Below are positions 9,416 through 18,014 of a stretch of DNA of 64,000 nt, in pieces. Location: positions 1,612,001 to 1,676,000 of the forward strand of contig NC_020891.1 of NCBI RefSeq assembly GCF_000355695.1. Reading direction: 5' to 3'. Below the pieces are notes generated by a model. The model did not search any database, was not told the origin of the DNA, and saw only the letters and a list, made by a program, of their open reading frames with translations. Position 1 is the first letter of the stretch; the number at the start of each line of letters is the position of its first letter. The stretch is from Clavibacter nebraskensis NCPPB 2581. Lineage in GTDB: Bacteria > Actinomycetota > Actinomycetes > Actinomycetales > Microbacteriaceae. Both the position numbers and the translations under genes were made by a program.

Positions 9416-10326
9416 GTGCCCCTCTACCGTGACGAGATCGTCGTCCTGCGCACCCACAAGCTGGGCGAGGCGGACCGGATCGTCACGATGCTCTCCCGGC
9501 AGCACGGCAAGATCCGCGCGGTGGCCAAGGGCGTCCGCCGCACGCAGTCGAAGTTCGGCGCCCGGCTCGAGCCGTTCATGGTCGCCGACGCCCAGTTCTT
9601 CGAGGGCCGGACGCTCGACATCATCACGCAGGCCGAGTCGATCGCGTCCTACGGCGCCCTCATCGCGACCGACTACGGCAGCTACACGGCCGCCAGCGCC
9701 ATGGTCGAGACGGCCGACCGCGTCACCGAGGACGAGGGGTCGCTCCAGCAGTACCTCCTCCTCGTCGGCGCGCTCCGGTCGCTCAGCCGTCGCGAGCACG
9801 GGGCCAGCCTCACGCTCGACTCCTACCTGCTGCGGAGCCTGTCGATGGCCGGCTGGGCGCCGAGCTTCCAGGACTGCGCGGTCACGGGCGCGCCCGGCCC
9901 GCACTCCGCGTTCGTCGTGCAGCTCGGCGGCGTGGTCGCGGACGCGGCCGCCCCGCCCGGATCCCCGCGGCTCGACCCCGACACCCTCGCGCTCCTCTCC
10001 GCGCTCCTCACGGGCGACTGGCCGCACGCCGAGGCCGCGACGCTCCGGTCGCAGGCGCGCGCGAGCGGCGTCGTGGCGGCGTACGCGCAGTGGCACCTCG
10101 ACCGGGGGATCCGCTCGCTCGGCCTCGTCGACCGCAGCGACGCGCGCCAGCTCCTGCCGCCCACCGAGCAGCCCGTGCCGCTCGACGCGCCCGACCTCGA
10201 CACCGCCGATGCGGATCCCGCCGCGCCCTCGCCGCCGCGACCGCGTCCGCGGTGCGGTCCACGCCGGCCGCCGCCGCGCCCGCCCCTCCCGCCGACCGCC
10301 CCCGAGCACAGGAGACGACCCCATGA
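9416..10326 (+). CDS. recO: DNA repair protein RecO, with probable frameshift near its 3' end
   Basis: RecO loads RecA on SSB-coated DNA in RecF-pathway repair and anneals single strands. The N-terminal OB fold is clear (GTG start, [20 protein letters not shown]), followed by [19 protein letters not shown] and the helical C-terminal domain. The conserved part ends near 10225. Beyond that the original frame stays open to 11119, across all of uppS, with poor codon use. A shift of one base near 10205-10235 moves into a frame with high G+C third positions that stops at a TGA overlapping the uppS ATG (ATGA). I therefore place the end at 10326 and suspect one missing base, either a real mutation or a read error. 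Three of the four zinc-finger cysteines usual in actinobacterial RecO also appear lost (DCAVTG, ADAAA). Confidence 0.7.
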
Positions 10327-11189
10327 GCCGACGCCCCGAGATCCCCGGCCGCACCGACCTCCCGCTCGACTGGACCGGCGAGCAGCCGCCGGCGATCCCC
10401 GCCGACCTCGTGCCGAAGCACATCGCGGTCGTGATGGACGGCAACGGCCGCTGGGCCAACCAGCGCGGCCTCCCGCGCACGGCCGGGCACCAGGCGGGGG
10501 AGGAGGCGTGGTTCGACACCGTCGCGGGCGCCGTGCAGCTGGGCGCGACGCACCTGTCGGTCTACGCGTTCTCCACGGAGAACTGGAAGCGCTCGCCCGC
10601 CGAGGTCCGCTTCCTCATGGGCTTCAACCGGGACGTGATCCACCGCCGCCGCGACCAGCTGAACGCCTGGAACGTCCGGATCCGCTGGGCCGGCCGCCGC
10701 CCGCGCCTGTGGCGCAGCGTCATCGACGACCTGCGGGTCGCCGAGGAGATGACGAAGGACAACACCGGGATGACGCTCACGATGTGCATCAACTACGGGG
10801 GGCGCACCGAGATCGGCGACGCCGTGCGCCGCATCGCCGAGGACGTGGACGCCGGGCGGCTCACGGCGTCGCGCGTCGACGAGCGCACCATCCAGCGCTA
10901 CCTGTACCTGCCCGACGTGCCGGACGTCGACCTCTTCATCCGCAGCTCCGGCGAGCAGCGCACGAGCAACTTCCTGCTCTGGCAGTCGGCGTACGCGGAG
11001 ATGGTGTTCCTCGACCGGCTGTGGCCCGACTTCCGCCGCAAGGACCTCTGGGACGCGGTCGAGAGCTACGTGCACCGCGACCGGCGGTTCGGCGGCGCGG
11101 TCGACGCGCACGCCGCTGACGCCGACGAAGGGTCGGCCGAGGATCCCGACGCCGACGCCGACGCCGACGGCGCCCCGACCGCTCAGTAG
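10323..11189 (+). CDS. uppS: Isoprenyl (undecaprenyl) diphosphate synthase
   Basis: cis-Prenyltransferase making the C55 (or shorter) polyprenyl diphosphate carrier for cell-wall and exopolysaccharide synthesis. Catalytic Asp39 in [14 protein letters not shown], substrate-binding [11 protein letters not shown], and the end motif [20 protein letters not shown] are all intact. 288 aa including a ~30-residue acidic tail (DADADADG) encoded by a tandem GACGCC hexamer, absent from most homologues and probably dispensable. The ATG overlaps the presumed end of recO, the usual actinobacterial pairing. Its product would feed the exopolysaccharide genes further along. Confidence 0.94.
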   Translation: MSRRPEIPGRTDLPLDWTGEQPPAIPADLVPKHIAVVMDGNGRWANQRGLPRTAGHQAGEEAWFDTVAGAVQLGATHLSVYAFSTENWKRSPAEVRFLMGFNRDVIHRRRDQLNAWNVRIRWAGRRPRLWRSVIDDLRVAEEMTKDNTGMTLTMCINYGGRTEIGDAVRRIAEDVDAGRLTASRVDERTIQRYLYLPDVPDVDLFIRSSGEQRTSNFLLWQSAYAEMVFLDRLWPDFRRKDLWDAVESYVHRDRRFGGAVDAHAADADEGSAEDPDADADADGAPTAQ

Positions 11190-11192
11190 CAT
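11187..11192 (+). promoter_or_regulatory. -10 box TAGCAT, leaderless oxidoreductase
   Basis: TAGCAT begins on the uppS stop codon and ends 7 nt before the GTG start of the next gene. Confidence 0.45.
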
Positions 11193-11199
11193 CGGGAGC

Positions 11200-12309
11200 G
11201 TGACCGCACCCGACACCGCGCCCCGTCCGTCCGCCTCCGCCTCCTCCTCCGCGGGCGGCGACGCGCCCATCCGCGTCGGCATCGTCGGCTACGGCCTCGC
11301 CGGCCGCGTCTTCCACGCGCCGTTCCTCCAGGCGAGCCCCGAGTACCGGATCGCCCTCGTCGCCACCTCCGACCCGGACCGCGCCGCCTTGGTGCGCGAG
11401 CGCCACCCCGGCGCCGACGTCGTGGCGTCCGCCGACGAGCTGTTCGCGCGCTCCGCCGAGCTCGACATGGTCGTGATCGCGTCGCCCGCCTCCGCGCACC
11501 TCCGCCAGGGGCTGCAGGCGCTCGACGCGCACCTCGCCGTCGTGATGGACAAGCCGTTCGTCGCGACCGTGGACGAGGCGCTCATGCTCATCGAGCGCGC
11601 CGAGGCCCTCGGGATCCCGTTCTCCGTCTTCCAGAACCGGCGCCTCGACGGCGACTTCCTCACCGTCCGCGCGCTCATCGCGTCGGGCCGCCTGGGCGCG
11701 GTGCACCGCTTCGAGTCGACCTTCGAGCGCTGGGGCGGACCCGTGCGCGACCGCTGGCAGGACCGCGAGACGCCGGCCGACGCCGCGGGCATCTCCTACG
11801 ACCTCGGCAGCCACCTCATCGACCAGGCGCTCCAGCTCTTCGGGCCCGTGGCCGACTTCGCGGCCGAGCTCGCCACCGTGCGCGACGGATCCGCGAGCGA
11901 CGACGACGCCTTCTACTCGCTGCTGCACGAGTCGGGCGTGCAGTCGCACATCACCGTCAGCCGCGTGGCGGCGCTGGCGGGTCCGCGCTTCCGCGTGCTC
12001 GGCACCGCGGGGGCGTACGCCGTCCACGGGCTCGACCCGCAGGAGCCGCTGCTGAAGGACGGCGCGTCGCCGACCGACCCCGGCTTCGGCGAGGCGCCCG
12101 AGTCGGAGTGGGGCACGCTCGTCGAGGCGGCCGGTGACCCGGCGGGGAAGCGCGTCCCCACCGAGCGCGGCCGCTACGCGGACTTCTACGCCGCGATGGC
12201 CGACGCCGTCCGCGGACGCGGACCCGTGCCGGTCGAGCCCCGCGACTCCCTCGAGACCGTCCGCATCGTCGAGCTCGCGCACCGGCGCACCGCGGGCGAC
12301 GAGGACTGA
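11200..12309 (+). CDS. Gfo/Idh/MocA-family oxidoreductase
   Basis: NAD(P)-dependent sugar or cyclitol dehydrogenase family, 369 aa. After a ~25-residue Ser/Ala-rich start comes a Rossmann fold with IRVGIVGYGLAGRVFHAPFL, the MDKPF motif (the family's EKP-type loop with the conserved Lys) near residue 125, and the C-terminal beta-sheet domain containing ISYDLGSHLIDQALQLFG, which holds the catalytic Asp/His positions. The YGLAGRVFHAPF pattern is typical of the YvaA/YdgJ (scyllo-inositol dehydrogenase-like) subgroup; the substrate is not deducible. GTG start supported by the leaderless promoter. Confidence 0.85.
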   Translation: MTAPDTAPRPSASASSSAGGDAPIRVGIVGYGLAGRVFHAPFLQASPEYRIALVATSDPDRAALVRERHPGADVVASADELFARSAELDMVVIASPASAHLRQGLQALDAHLAVVMDKPFVATVDEALMLIERAEALGIPFSVFQNRRLDGDFLTVRALIASGRLGAVHRFESTFERWGGPVRDRWQDRETPADAAGISYDLGSHLIDQALQLFGPVADFAAELATVRDGSASDDDAFYSLLHESGVQSHITVSRVAALAGPRFRVLGTAGAYAVHGLDPQEPLLKDGASPTDPGFGEAPESEWGTLVEAAGDPAGKRVPTERGRYADFYAAMADAVRGRGPVPVEPRDSLETVRIVELAHRRTAGDED

Positions 12310-12322
12310 CCGGGCCCGCCCG

Positions 12323-12328
12323 TAGACT
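12323..12328 (+). promoter_or_regulatory. -10 box TAGACT of glyS
   Basis: TAGACT predicts a start near 12335 and a leader of ~85 nt before the glyS GTG, which has TAGGAG as ribosome binding site. I see no T-box motif in that leader. Confidence 0.45.
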
Positions 12329-12420
12329 GGGGGCCGCCTTTCCCGGCGACGCCGGCATCCCGCCGGCCCGTCCGCCGTCCGCCGTCCGGGCACCCAGTCC
12401 GGCCCCACCTAGGAGCAAAC

Positions 12421-13806
12421 GTGGCAACCCCCTCGCGTCTCGACCCGGTCATCAACCTCGCCAAGCGGCGCGGGTTCGTCTTCCAGGCGGGTGAGATCTA
12501 CGGCGGCTCGCGCTCCGCGTGGGACTACGGGCCCCTCGGCGTGGCGCTCAAGGAGAACATCAAGCGCCAGTGGTGGCAGACCATGGTCAACGGCCGCGAC
12601 GACGTCGTGGGCCTCGACTCCTCGGTGATCCTGCCCCGCCGCGTGTGGGAGGCGTCCGGCCACGTCGAGGTCTTCAGCGACCCGCTCGTCGAGTCGCTGC
12701 ACACCCACAAGCGCTACCGCGCCGACCACCTCCTCGAGGCGTACGAGGCCAAGCACGGCCACCCGCCGGTCAACGGCCTCGCCGACGTGAACGACCCGGA
12801 CACCGGCCAGCCGGGATCCTGGACCGAGCCGCAGAACTTCTCCGGCCTCCTCAAGACCTTCCTCGGCCCCGTCGACAACCAGGAGGGCCTGCACTACCTC
12901 CGCCCCGAGACCGCGCAGGGCATCTTCGTCAACTTCGCCAACGTCCTGAGCGCCGCGCGCCAGAAGCCCCCGTTCGGCATCGGCCAGATCGGCAAGAGCT
13001 TCCGCAACGAGATCACGCCGCAGAACTGGATCTTCCGCACGCGCGAGTTCGAGCAGATGGAGATGGAGTTCTTCGTCGAGCCCGGCACCGACGCCGAATG
13101 GCACCAGTACTGGATCGACGCGCGCTACGCCTGGTACACCGACCTCGGCATCGATCCCGAGAACCTCCGCCTCTTCGAGCACCCCGCCGAGAAGCTCTCG
13201 CACTACTCGACCCGCACGGTCGACATCGAGTACCGCTTCGGCTTCGCGGGCGGCGCGTGGGGCGAGCTGGAGGGCATCGCGAACCGCACCGACTACGACC
13301 TGCGCACGCACTCCGAGGCGTCCGGCCAGGACCTCTCGTACTTCGACCAGACGAAGAACGAGCGGTGGATCCCGTACGTCATCGAGCCCGCGGCCGGCCT
13401 CACCCGCTCGATGATGGCGTTCCTCGTCGACGCTTACCACGAGGACGAGGCGCCGAACGCGAAGGGCGGCGTCGACAAGCGCACGGTCCTCCGCCTCGAC
13501 CGCCGTCTCGCGCCCGTCAAGGTCGCCGTGCTGCCGCTGTCGCGCAACGAGAGGCTGTCGCCGGTGGCGCGCGAGCTCGCCGCGGAGCTGCGCAAGGTGT
13601 GGAACATCGAGTTCGACGACGCGGGCGCCATCGGCCGCCGCTACCGCCGCCAGGACGAGATCGGCACGCCGTTCTGCGTGACGATCGACTTCGACACGCT
13701 CGACGACCGGGCCGTCACGGTGCGCGAGCGCGACACCATGGCGCAGGAGCGCATCCCGCTCGACGACCTGATGTCGTACCTCGCCGGGCAGCTCATCGGC
13801 GCCTGA
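12421..13806 (+). CDS. glyS: Glycyl-tRNA synthetase (single-chain dimeric type)
   Basis: Class II synthetase charging tRNA-Gly. 461 aa, the length of the single-chain alpha2 (GlyQS) type found in actinobacteria rather than the split alpha/beta enzyme. Visible are the N-terminal [14 protein letters not shown], the class II motif 2 region [20 protein letters not shown], the glycine-specific acidic stretch [17 protein letters not shown], and motif 3 [13 protein letters not shown] near residue 325. The C-terminal ~110 residues are the anticodon-binding domain. GTG start with TAGGAG 6 nt upstream. Complete and ordinary. Confidence 0.96.
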   Translation: MATPSRLDPVINLAKRRGFVFQAGEIYGGSRSAWDYGPLGVALKENIKRQWWQTMVNGRDDVVGLDSSVILPRRVWEASGHVEVFSDPLVESLHTHKRYRADHLLEAYEAKHGHPPVNGLADVNDPDTGQPGSWTEPQNFSGLLKTFLGPVDNQEGLHYLRPETAQGIFVNFANVLSAARQKPPFGIGQIGKSFRNEITPQNWIFRTREFEQMEMEFFVEPGTDAEWHQYWIDARYAWYTDLGIDPENLRLFEHPAEKLSHYSTRTVDIEYRFGFAGGAWGELEGIANRTDYDLRTHSEASGQDLSYFDQTKNERWIPYVIEPAAGLTRSMMAFLVDAYHEDEAPNAKGGVDKRTVLRLDRRLAPVKVAVLPLSRNERLSPVARELAAELRKVWNIEFDDAGAIGRRYRRQDEIGTPFCVTIDFDTLDDRAVTVRERDTMAQERIPLDDLMSYLAGQLIGA

Positions 13807-13856
13807 CCCGCCGATCCCGCACGGCCGATCCGCCGTCCCCACCCGCCGCGCGCGGG

Positions 13857-14390
13857 TCATTGGCGGCGGATCGTCAGTTCGTCCGTGATGTCGCCGACGA
13901 TCGCGCCGAGCGCGGCCACGAGCGCGTCCGCGTCCACGAGGGCCGAGACGCCGTGCTCGCCGCCGCCCATGCCGATCCGCCGGCCCGCGATCCGCTCGTC
14001 CGCGTAGACGGGCAGGTCGCCGCGGGCGCCGAGCGGCGTGATCGTGCCGCGCTCGTACCCCGTCGCCTGGAGCGCGACCTCGGGCGAGGGCATCGACAGC
14101 TTGTTCACGCCCACGAGCGCGCGGAGCTTCGCCCAGCTGATCTGCCGGTCGCCCGGCACGAGCGCGATGAGGAGGGCGCCGTCGTGGCGCTTCACCACGA
14201 GCGACTTCACCAGGTGGGACGGCGCGATGCCGAGGCTCGCTGCCGCCTCCTCGAGGGATCCGGCGTCCGGGCGGTCGACGACCTCGACGGCGATCCCGAG
14301 GCGGGCGGCGTGCGCGAGCACGCGGGCGCGGCCGCGGGGAGCGGCGTCGTCGGAGTCGGAGGGGACGGGGGAGGGGGAGCTGTCGGCCAT
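13857..14390 (-). CDS. YbaK/ProX-type aminoacyl-tRNA deacylase
   Basis: 177-residue editing protein of the YbaK/EbsC superfamily, which hydrolyses mischarged tRNAs such as Cys-tRNA-Pro in trans. Conserved elements are the Lys in APSHLVKSLVVKRHDG, VPGDRQISWAKLR, and the Gly-rich GYERGTITPLG near the end of the active-site pocket. The first ~25 residues are Ser/Pro/Asp-rich and not conserved. Convergent with glyS (50 nt apart) and divergent from the DsbA-like gene. The exact substrate subclass cannot be assigned by eye. The ribosome binding site is weak, so the start could lie a few codons later. Confidence 0.8.
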   Translation of the reverse strand: MADSSPSPVPSDSDDAAPRGRARVLAHAARLGIAVEVVDRPDAGSLEEAAASLGIAPSHLVKSLVVKRHDGALLIALVPGDRQISWAKLRALVGVNKLSMPSPEVALQATGYERGTITPLGARGDLPVYADERIAGRRIGMGGGEHGVSALVDADALVAALGAIVGDITDELTIRRQ

Positions 14391-14441
14391 GCTCGGGCAA
14401 CACCGCGGGAATGCCCCGCCTTCCCGACCGGTTGCCCACCC

Positions 14442-15167
14442 GTGACCGACTCCTCCGCCCCCGCCCTGCCCGCCATCCGCGTCGACGTCTGGTCGGACAT
14501 CGCGTGCCCGTGGTGCTACGTCGGCAAGCGCCGCTTCGAGGCGGGCGCGCGCGCCTTCACCGAGCGGACGCCGGGCGCGCCGGAGATCGAGATCACCTAC
14601 CGCTCCTTCGAGCTCGCGCCCGACACCCCGGTCGACTTCCAGGGCACCGAGGTCGACTTCCTCGGGGGCCACAAGGGCATCCCCGCCGACCGCGTCGCGA
14701 CGATGCTCGACGACATGACCCGGCTCGCCGCCGCCGAGGGCCTCGCCTACGACTACGGCGCGCTGCAGCACACCAACACGGTGCTGGCGCACGAGCTGCT
14801 GCACCTGGCGCGCGTGCGCGGCGTGCAGCTCGAGATGGTGGAGCGGCTGCTGAAGGCGTACTTCACCGAGGGGCGTCACGTGGGCCGCGTGCCCGACCTC
14901 GTCGAGCTCGCGGTCGAGGTCGGCCTCGACGCCGACGAGGCGCGCGAGGCCCTGGAGTCGCACCGGCACCTCGACGACGTGCGCGCCGACCAGGCGCAGG
15001 CGATGGCGTACGGGATCCAGGGCGTGCCCTTCTTCGTGATCGACGCGCGCTTCGGCATCTCCGGCGCGCAGGACCCGCAGGTGTTCGCCTCCGCGCTCGG
15101 CGAGGCGCTGGCCGCGCGCGACGGCGACACCGTCCGCGTCGTCGCCGGCGAGGAGGCGGCCCGATGA
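14442..15167 (+). CDS. DsbA-family dithiol oxidoreductase (FrnE-like)
   Basis: Cytosolic thioredoxin-fold protein of the DsbA/2-hydroxychromene-2-carboxylate isomerase superfamily, FrnE subgroup. The redox motif CPWC is at residues 22-25 in WSDIACPWCYVGKRRFE. An all-helical insert follows, and the cis-proline loop is GIQGVPFFVID. 241 aa, normal for FrnE. No signal peptide, so it probably acts on cytosolic thiols. Its stop overlaps the start of a 68-codon ORF (ATGA). GTG start; upstream is short of a clear Shine-Dalgarno. Confidence 0.86.
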   Translation: MTDSSAPALPAIRVDVWSDIACPWCYVGKRRFEAGARAFTERTPGAPEIEITYRSFELAPDTPVDFQGTEVDFLGGHKGIPADRVATMLDDMTRLAAAEGLAYDYGALQHTNTVLAHELLHLARVRGVQLEMVERLLKAYFTEGRHVGRVPDLVELAVEVGLDADEAREALESHRHLDDVRADQAQAMAYGIQGVPFFVIDARFGISGAQDPQVFASALGEALAARDGDTVRVVAGEEAAR

Positions 15168-15370
15168 ACGCCGCGCCCGCCACCGGCGCGCTACCCGTCG
15201 CCGCGAGCCCGTTCACGATGCTCGGCGCGTCCGACGCCGCCGCCTGCGAGGGCGACGCGTGCCTCGTGCCCGGCGCCTCCGCAGGAGACACCGCCGCCGC
15301 GGACGACGCGTCCGCGGCCGCCGACCTCGCGCGCGTCCGCGACGCGATCGACGCCGGTCGGGCCATCTGA
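15164..15370 (+). CDS. Small unknown protein with CEGDAC motif
   Basis: 68-residue protein, Ala/Asp-rich, translationally coupled to the DsbA-like gene by ATGA. A single Cys pair (CEGDAC, residues ~28-33) lies in the middle, followed by LVPG and an acidic Ala-rich helix (DLARVRDAIDAGRAI). The coupling to a dithiol oxidoreductase and the CxxxxC pair suggest a substrate or partner of it, but this is inference. Third-position G+C is as high as in neighbours, which supports real coding. I do not recognise a family. Confidence 0.6.
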   Translation: MNAAPATGALPVAASPFTMLGASDAAACEGDACLVPGASAGDTAAADDASAAADLARVRDAIDAGRAI

Positions 15371-15462
15371 CCGTCCCTCCCCAGGCGCCCGCCGCCTCGC
15401 CCCCGCGGGGATCGCGCCCCGCGTCCGCCGCCCGCCGTCCCGTCTGGGAGAATCGAGCCGTC

Positions 15463-16689
15463 ATGTCCTCTCCGACCCTCGCCCCCGTCCCGTCCGCGGC
15501 CGACGCGCCCGGCGCGCCCGCGCCCGCCGCCGAGCCCGCCCTCCGCATAGGCGGCATCCCGCTCGACGTCCCCGTGGTGCTCGCCCCCATGGCCGGCATC
15601 ACCAACACCGCGTTCCGGCGCCTGTGCCGCGAGTTCGGCGCCGGCCTCTACGTCAGCGAGATGATCACGAGCCGCGCGCTCGTCGAGCGCACGCCCGAGT
15701 CCATGCGGCTCATCACGCACCACCCGTCGGAGAAGGTGCGCTCCATCCAGCTCTACGGGGTGGATCCGAAGACCGTGCGCGAGGCCGTCACCATGCTCGT
15801 CGCGGAGGACCGCGCCGACCACATCGACCTCAACTTCGGGTGCCCCGTGCCCAAGGTCACGCGCAAGGGCGGGGGAGCGGCGCTGCCGTGGAAGCTCGGG
15901 CTCTTCACCGACATCGTCGAGGGCGCGGTGAAGGCGGCGGGCGACATCCCCCTCACGGTCAAGATGCGCAAGGGCATCGACGCCGACCACCTCACCTACC
16001 TCGAGGCCGGTCGCGCCGCGGAGGGCGCGGGCGTCGCGTCCATCGCGCTGCACGCGCGCACCGCGAGCGACTACTACAGCGGCCACGCGGACTGGTCGGC
16101 CATCGCGACGCTCAAGCAGGCCGTCCACAGCGTGCCCGTGCTCGGCAACGGCGACATCTGGGCGGCGGAGGACGCCATCCGGATGATGGACGAGACCGGC
16201 GCCGACGGCGTGGTCGTCGGCCGCGGCTGCCTCGGCCGGCCCTGGCTCTTCGGCGACCTCGCGGCCGCGTTCCATGCGCGCGCCGCCGGGCTCGACCCCG
16301 CCGCCACGCCCCGCGCGCACCCGACGCAGGGGCAGGTCGCCGACACCTTCCGCCGCCACGTCGAGCTCCTCGCCGAGTTCTTCGAGAGCGAGGAGCGCGG
16401 CTGCCGCGACGCGCGCAAGCACGTCGCCTGGTACTTCAAGGGCTACCCCGTGGGCGGCGACCTGCGGGCCGCGCTCGCCTCGGCGTCCTCGCTGGAGGAG
16501 ATCGACGATCTGCTCGCCACCCTCGACCGCGACCAGCCCTACCCGGGCGCGGGCGCGGAGGGCGCGCGCGGCCGCCAGGGCAGCATGAAGCGCACGGCGC
16601 TTCCGGACCGCTGGCTCGAGAGCCGCGACATCGACGCGCAGGATGCGATGGACATCGCGGACGGGGAGATCCACAACAGTGGCGGCTGA
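15463..16689 (+). CDS. dusB: tRNA-dihydrouridine synthase B
   Basis: FMN-dependent enzyme reducing uridine to dihydrouridine in tRNA D-loops. 408 aa. The TIM barrel starts with VVLAPMAGITNTAFRRLCRE. The catalytic cysteine is in DLNFGCPVPKVTRKGGGAAL, and the FMN-phosphate site includes GNGDIW and VVGRGCLGRPWLF. The C-terminal helical tRNA-binding domain is present. The first ~30 residues are an Ala/Pro-rich extension. The gene overlaps the start of dgt by 11 bases, so the two are likely cotranscribed. Confidence 0.95.
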   Translation: MSSPTLAPVPSAADAPGAPAPAAEPALRIGGIPLDVPVVLAPMAGITNTAFRRLCREFGAGLYVSEMITSRALVERTPESMRLITHHPSEKVRSIQLYGVDPKTVREAVTMLVAEDRADHIDLNFGCPVPKVTRKGGGAALPWKLGLFTDIVEGAVKAAGDIPLTVKMRKGIDADHLTYLEAGRAAEGAGVASIALHARTASDYYSGHADWSAIATLKQAVHSVPVLGNGDIWAAEDAIRMMDETGADGVVVGRGCLGRPWLFGDLAAAFHARAAGLDPAATPRAHPTQGQVADTFRRHVELLAEFFESEERGCRDARKHVAWYFKGYPVGGDLRAALASASSLEEIDDLLATLDRDQPYPGAGAEGARGRQGSMKRTALPDRWLESRDIDAQDAMDIADGEIHNSGG

Positions 16690-17953
16690 GGGCACGACGA
16701 CGAGGTCCACGTACAGCGAGGCCGACGCCGAGCGCTGGTACCCGGAGCAGCACTCCTCGAGGCGGAGCGACTTCGCGCGCGACCGCGCCCGGCTCCTGCA
16801 CTCCAGCGCGCTCCGCCGCCTGGCCGCCAAGACGCAGGTGCTGAGCCCCATGGCCGGCCTCGACTTCGCGCGCAACCGCCTCACGCACTCCCTCGAGGTG
16901 GCGCAGGTGGGCCGTGAGCTCGCCTCCAGCCTCGACCTGGATCCCGATGTCGTCGACACCGCCTGCCTCGCCCACGACATCGGCCACCCGCCCTTCGGCC
17001 ACAACGGCGAGCGGGCCCTCAACGACTGGGCGTCCGACATCGGCGGCTTCGAGGGCAACGCGCAGACGCTGCGCCTGCTCACGCGGCTCGAGCCCAAGGT
17101 CATCGGTCCGGAGGGGCGCCCGTACGGCCTCAACCTCACGCGCGCCAGCCTCGACGCGAGCTGCAAGTACCCGTGGCCGAGCTCGCAGTCGGTGCCCGAC
17201 CCGTCGGGCCGCGGCAAGTTCGGCTTCTACGACGACGACGTGGCCGCCTTCGCGTGGCTGCGCGAGGGCGCGCCCACGGGACGCCGCTGCATCGAGGCCG
17301 AGGTCATGGACCTCAGCGACGACATCGCCTACTCCGTGCACGACTTCGAGGACGCCATCGTCGGCGGCTACGTCGACGTGCGCGCGCTCGGCGCCCGGGT
17401 CGACCACGAGGAGCTCGTCGACTCGATGGTCGCGTGGATCGGCGGCGCGCACTCGCACGAGGAGCTCATCCAGGCGTTCGACCGGCTCGACTCGCTCGAC
17501 GTGTGGGTGGACGAGTACGACGGCGGCCGCGGGGCGCAGGCGGCGCTGAAGGACCTCACGAGCCAGCTCATCGGCCGGTTCGCCGGTGCCGCCACGCAGC
17601 TCACGCGGGCGACGCACACCGACCGCAGCCTCATCCGCTTCGGCGCGCACGTCGTCGTGCCGCGCGCGATCCAGGCGGAGATCGCGGTGCTCAAGGGCAT
17701 CGTCGCGGCCTTCGTCATGTCGAAGAACACGCGCCAGCCCATCTACGCCCGCCAGCGCGAGGTCCTCGCCGGCCTCGCCGACGCGCTGCACGCCCGTGGC
17801 GCCGACGAGCTCGACCCCGGCTTCGCGGGCGACTGGCGCGAGGCCTGGGACGACGACGCGCGCAAGCGCGTCATCGTCGACCAGGTCGCCAGCCTCACCG
17901 ACCAGTCGGCCATCTCCTGGTACGAGCGCCTCTGCGCCCGGCCCGTCTTCTGA
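16679..17953 (+). CDS. dgt: Deoxyguanosinetriphosphate triphosphohydrolase-like protein
   Basis: HD-domain dNTP triphosphohydrolase, 424 aa, splitting dNTPs to deoxynucleoside and tripolyphosphate. HD metal ligands: His in LTHSLEVAQVGRE (~residue 69), His-Asp in CLAHDIGHPPFGHNGE (~98), and the later Asp in MDLSDDIAYSVHDFEDA. The C-terminal dGTPase-associated helices are complete. The GTG start lies inside the 3' end of dusB, and the dusB-dgt-dnaG order is common in actinobacteria, linking nucleotide pools and primer synthesis. Confidence 0.93.
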   Translation: MAAEGTTTRSTYSEADAERWYPEQHSSRRSDFARDRARLLHSSALRRLAAKTQVLSPMAGLDFARNRLTHSLEVAQVGRELASSLDLDPDVVDTACLAHDIGHPPFGHNGERALNDWASDIGGFEGNAQTLRLLTRLEPKVIGPEGRPYGLNLTRASLDASCKYPWPSSQSVPDPSGRGKFGFYDDDVAAFAWLREGAPTGRRCIEAEVMDLSDDIAYSVHDFEDAIVGGYVDVRALGARVDHEELVDSMVAWIGGAHSHEELIQAFDRLDSLDVWVDEYDGGRGAQAALKDLTSQLIGRFAGAATQLTRATHTDRSLIRFGAHVVVPRAIQAEIAVLKGIVAAFVMSKNTRQPIYARQREVLAGLADALHARGADELDPGFAGDWREAWDDDARKRVIVDQVASLTDQSAISWYERLCARPVF

Positions 17954-18014
17954 TGCCCGTGGAGCGCGGTCGCCGGCCCCGCATCGCCGAGGACGCCGGA
18001 CGGAGGATGAGCCG

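Noticed and set aside
10327-11119. Extension of RecO to 11119
   Set aside because: It overlaps the unmistakable uppS gene in a different frame and translates to Arg/Pro-rich sequence with poor codon use.
13841-13857. Terminator between glyS and the YbaK gene
   Set aside because: Only a 6-bp stem overlapping a stop codon; too weak to call.
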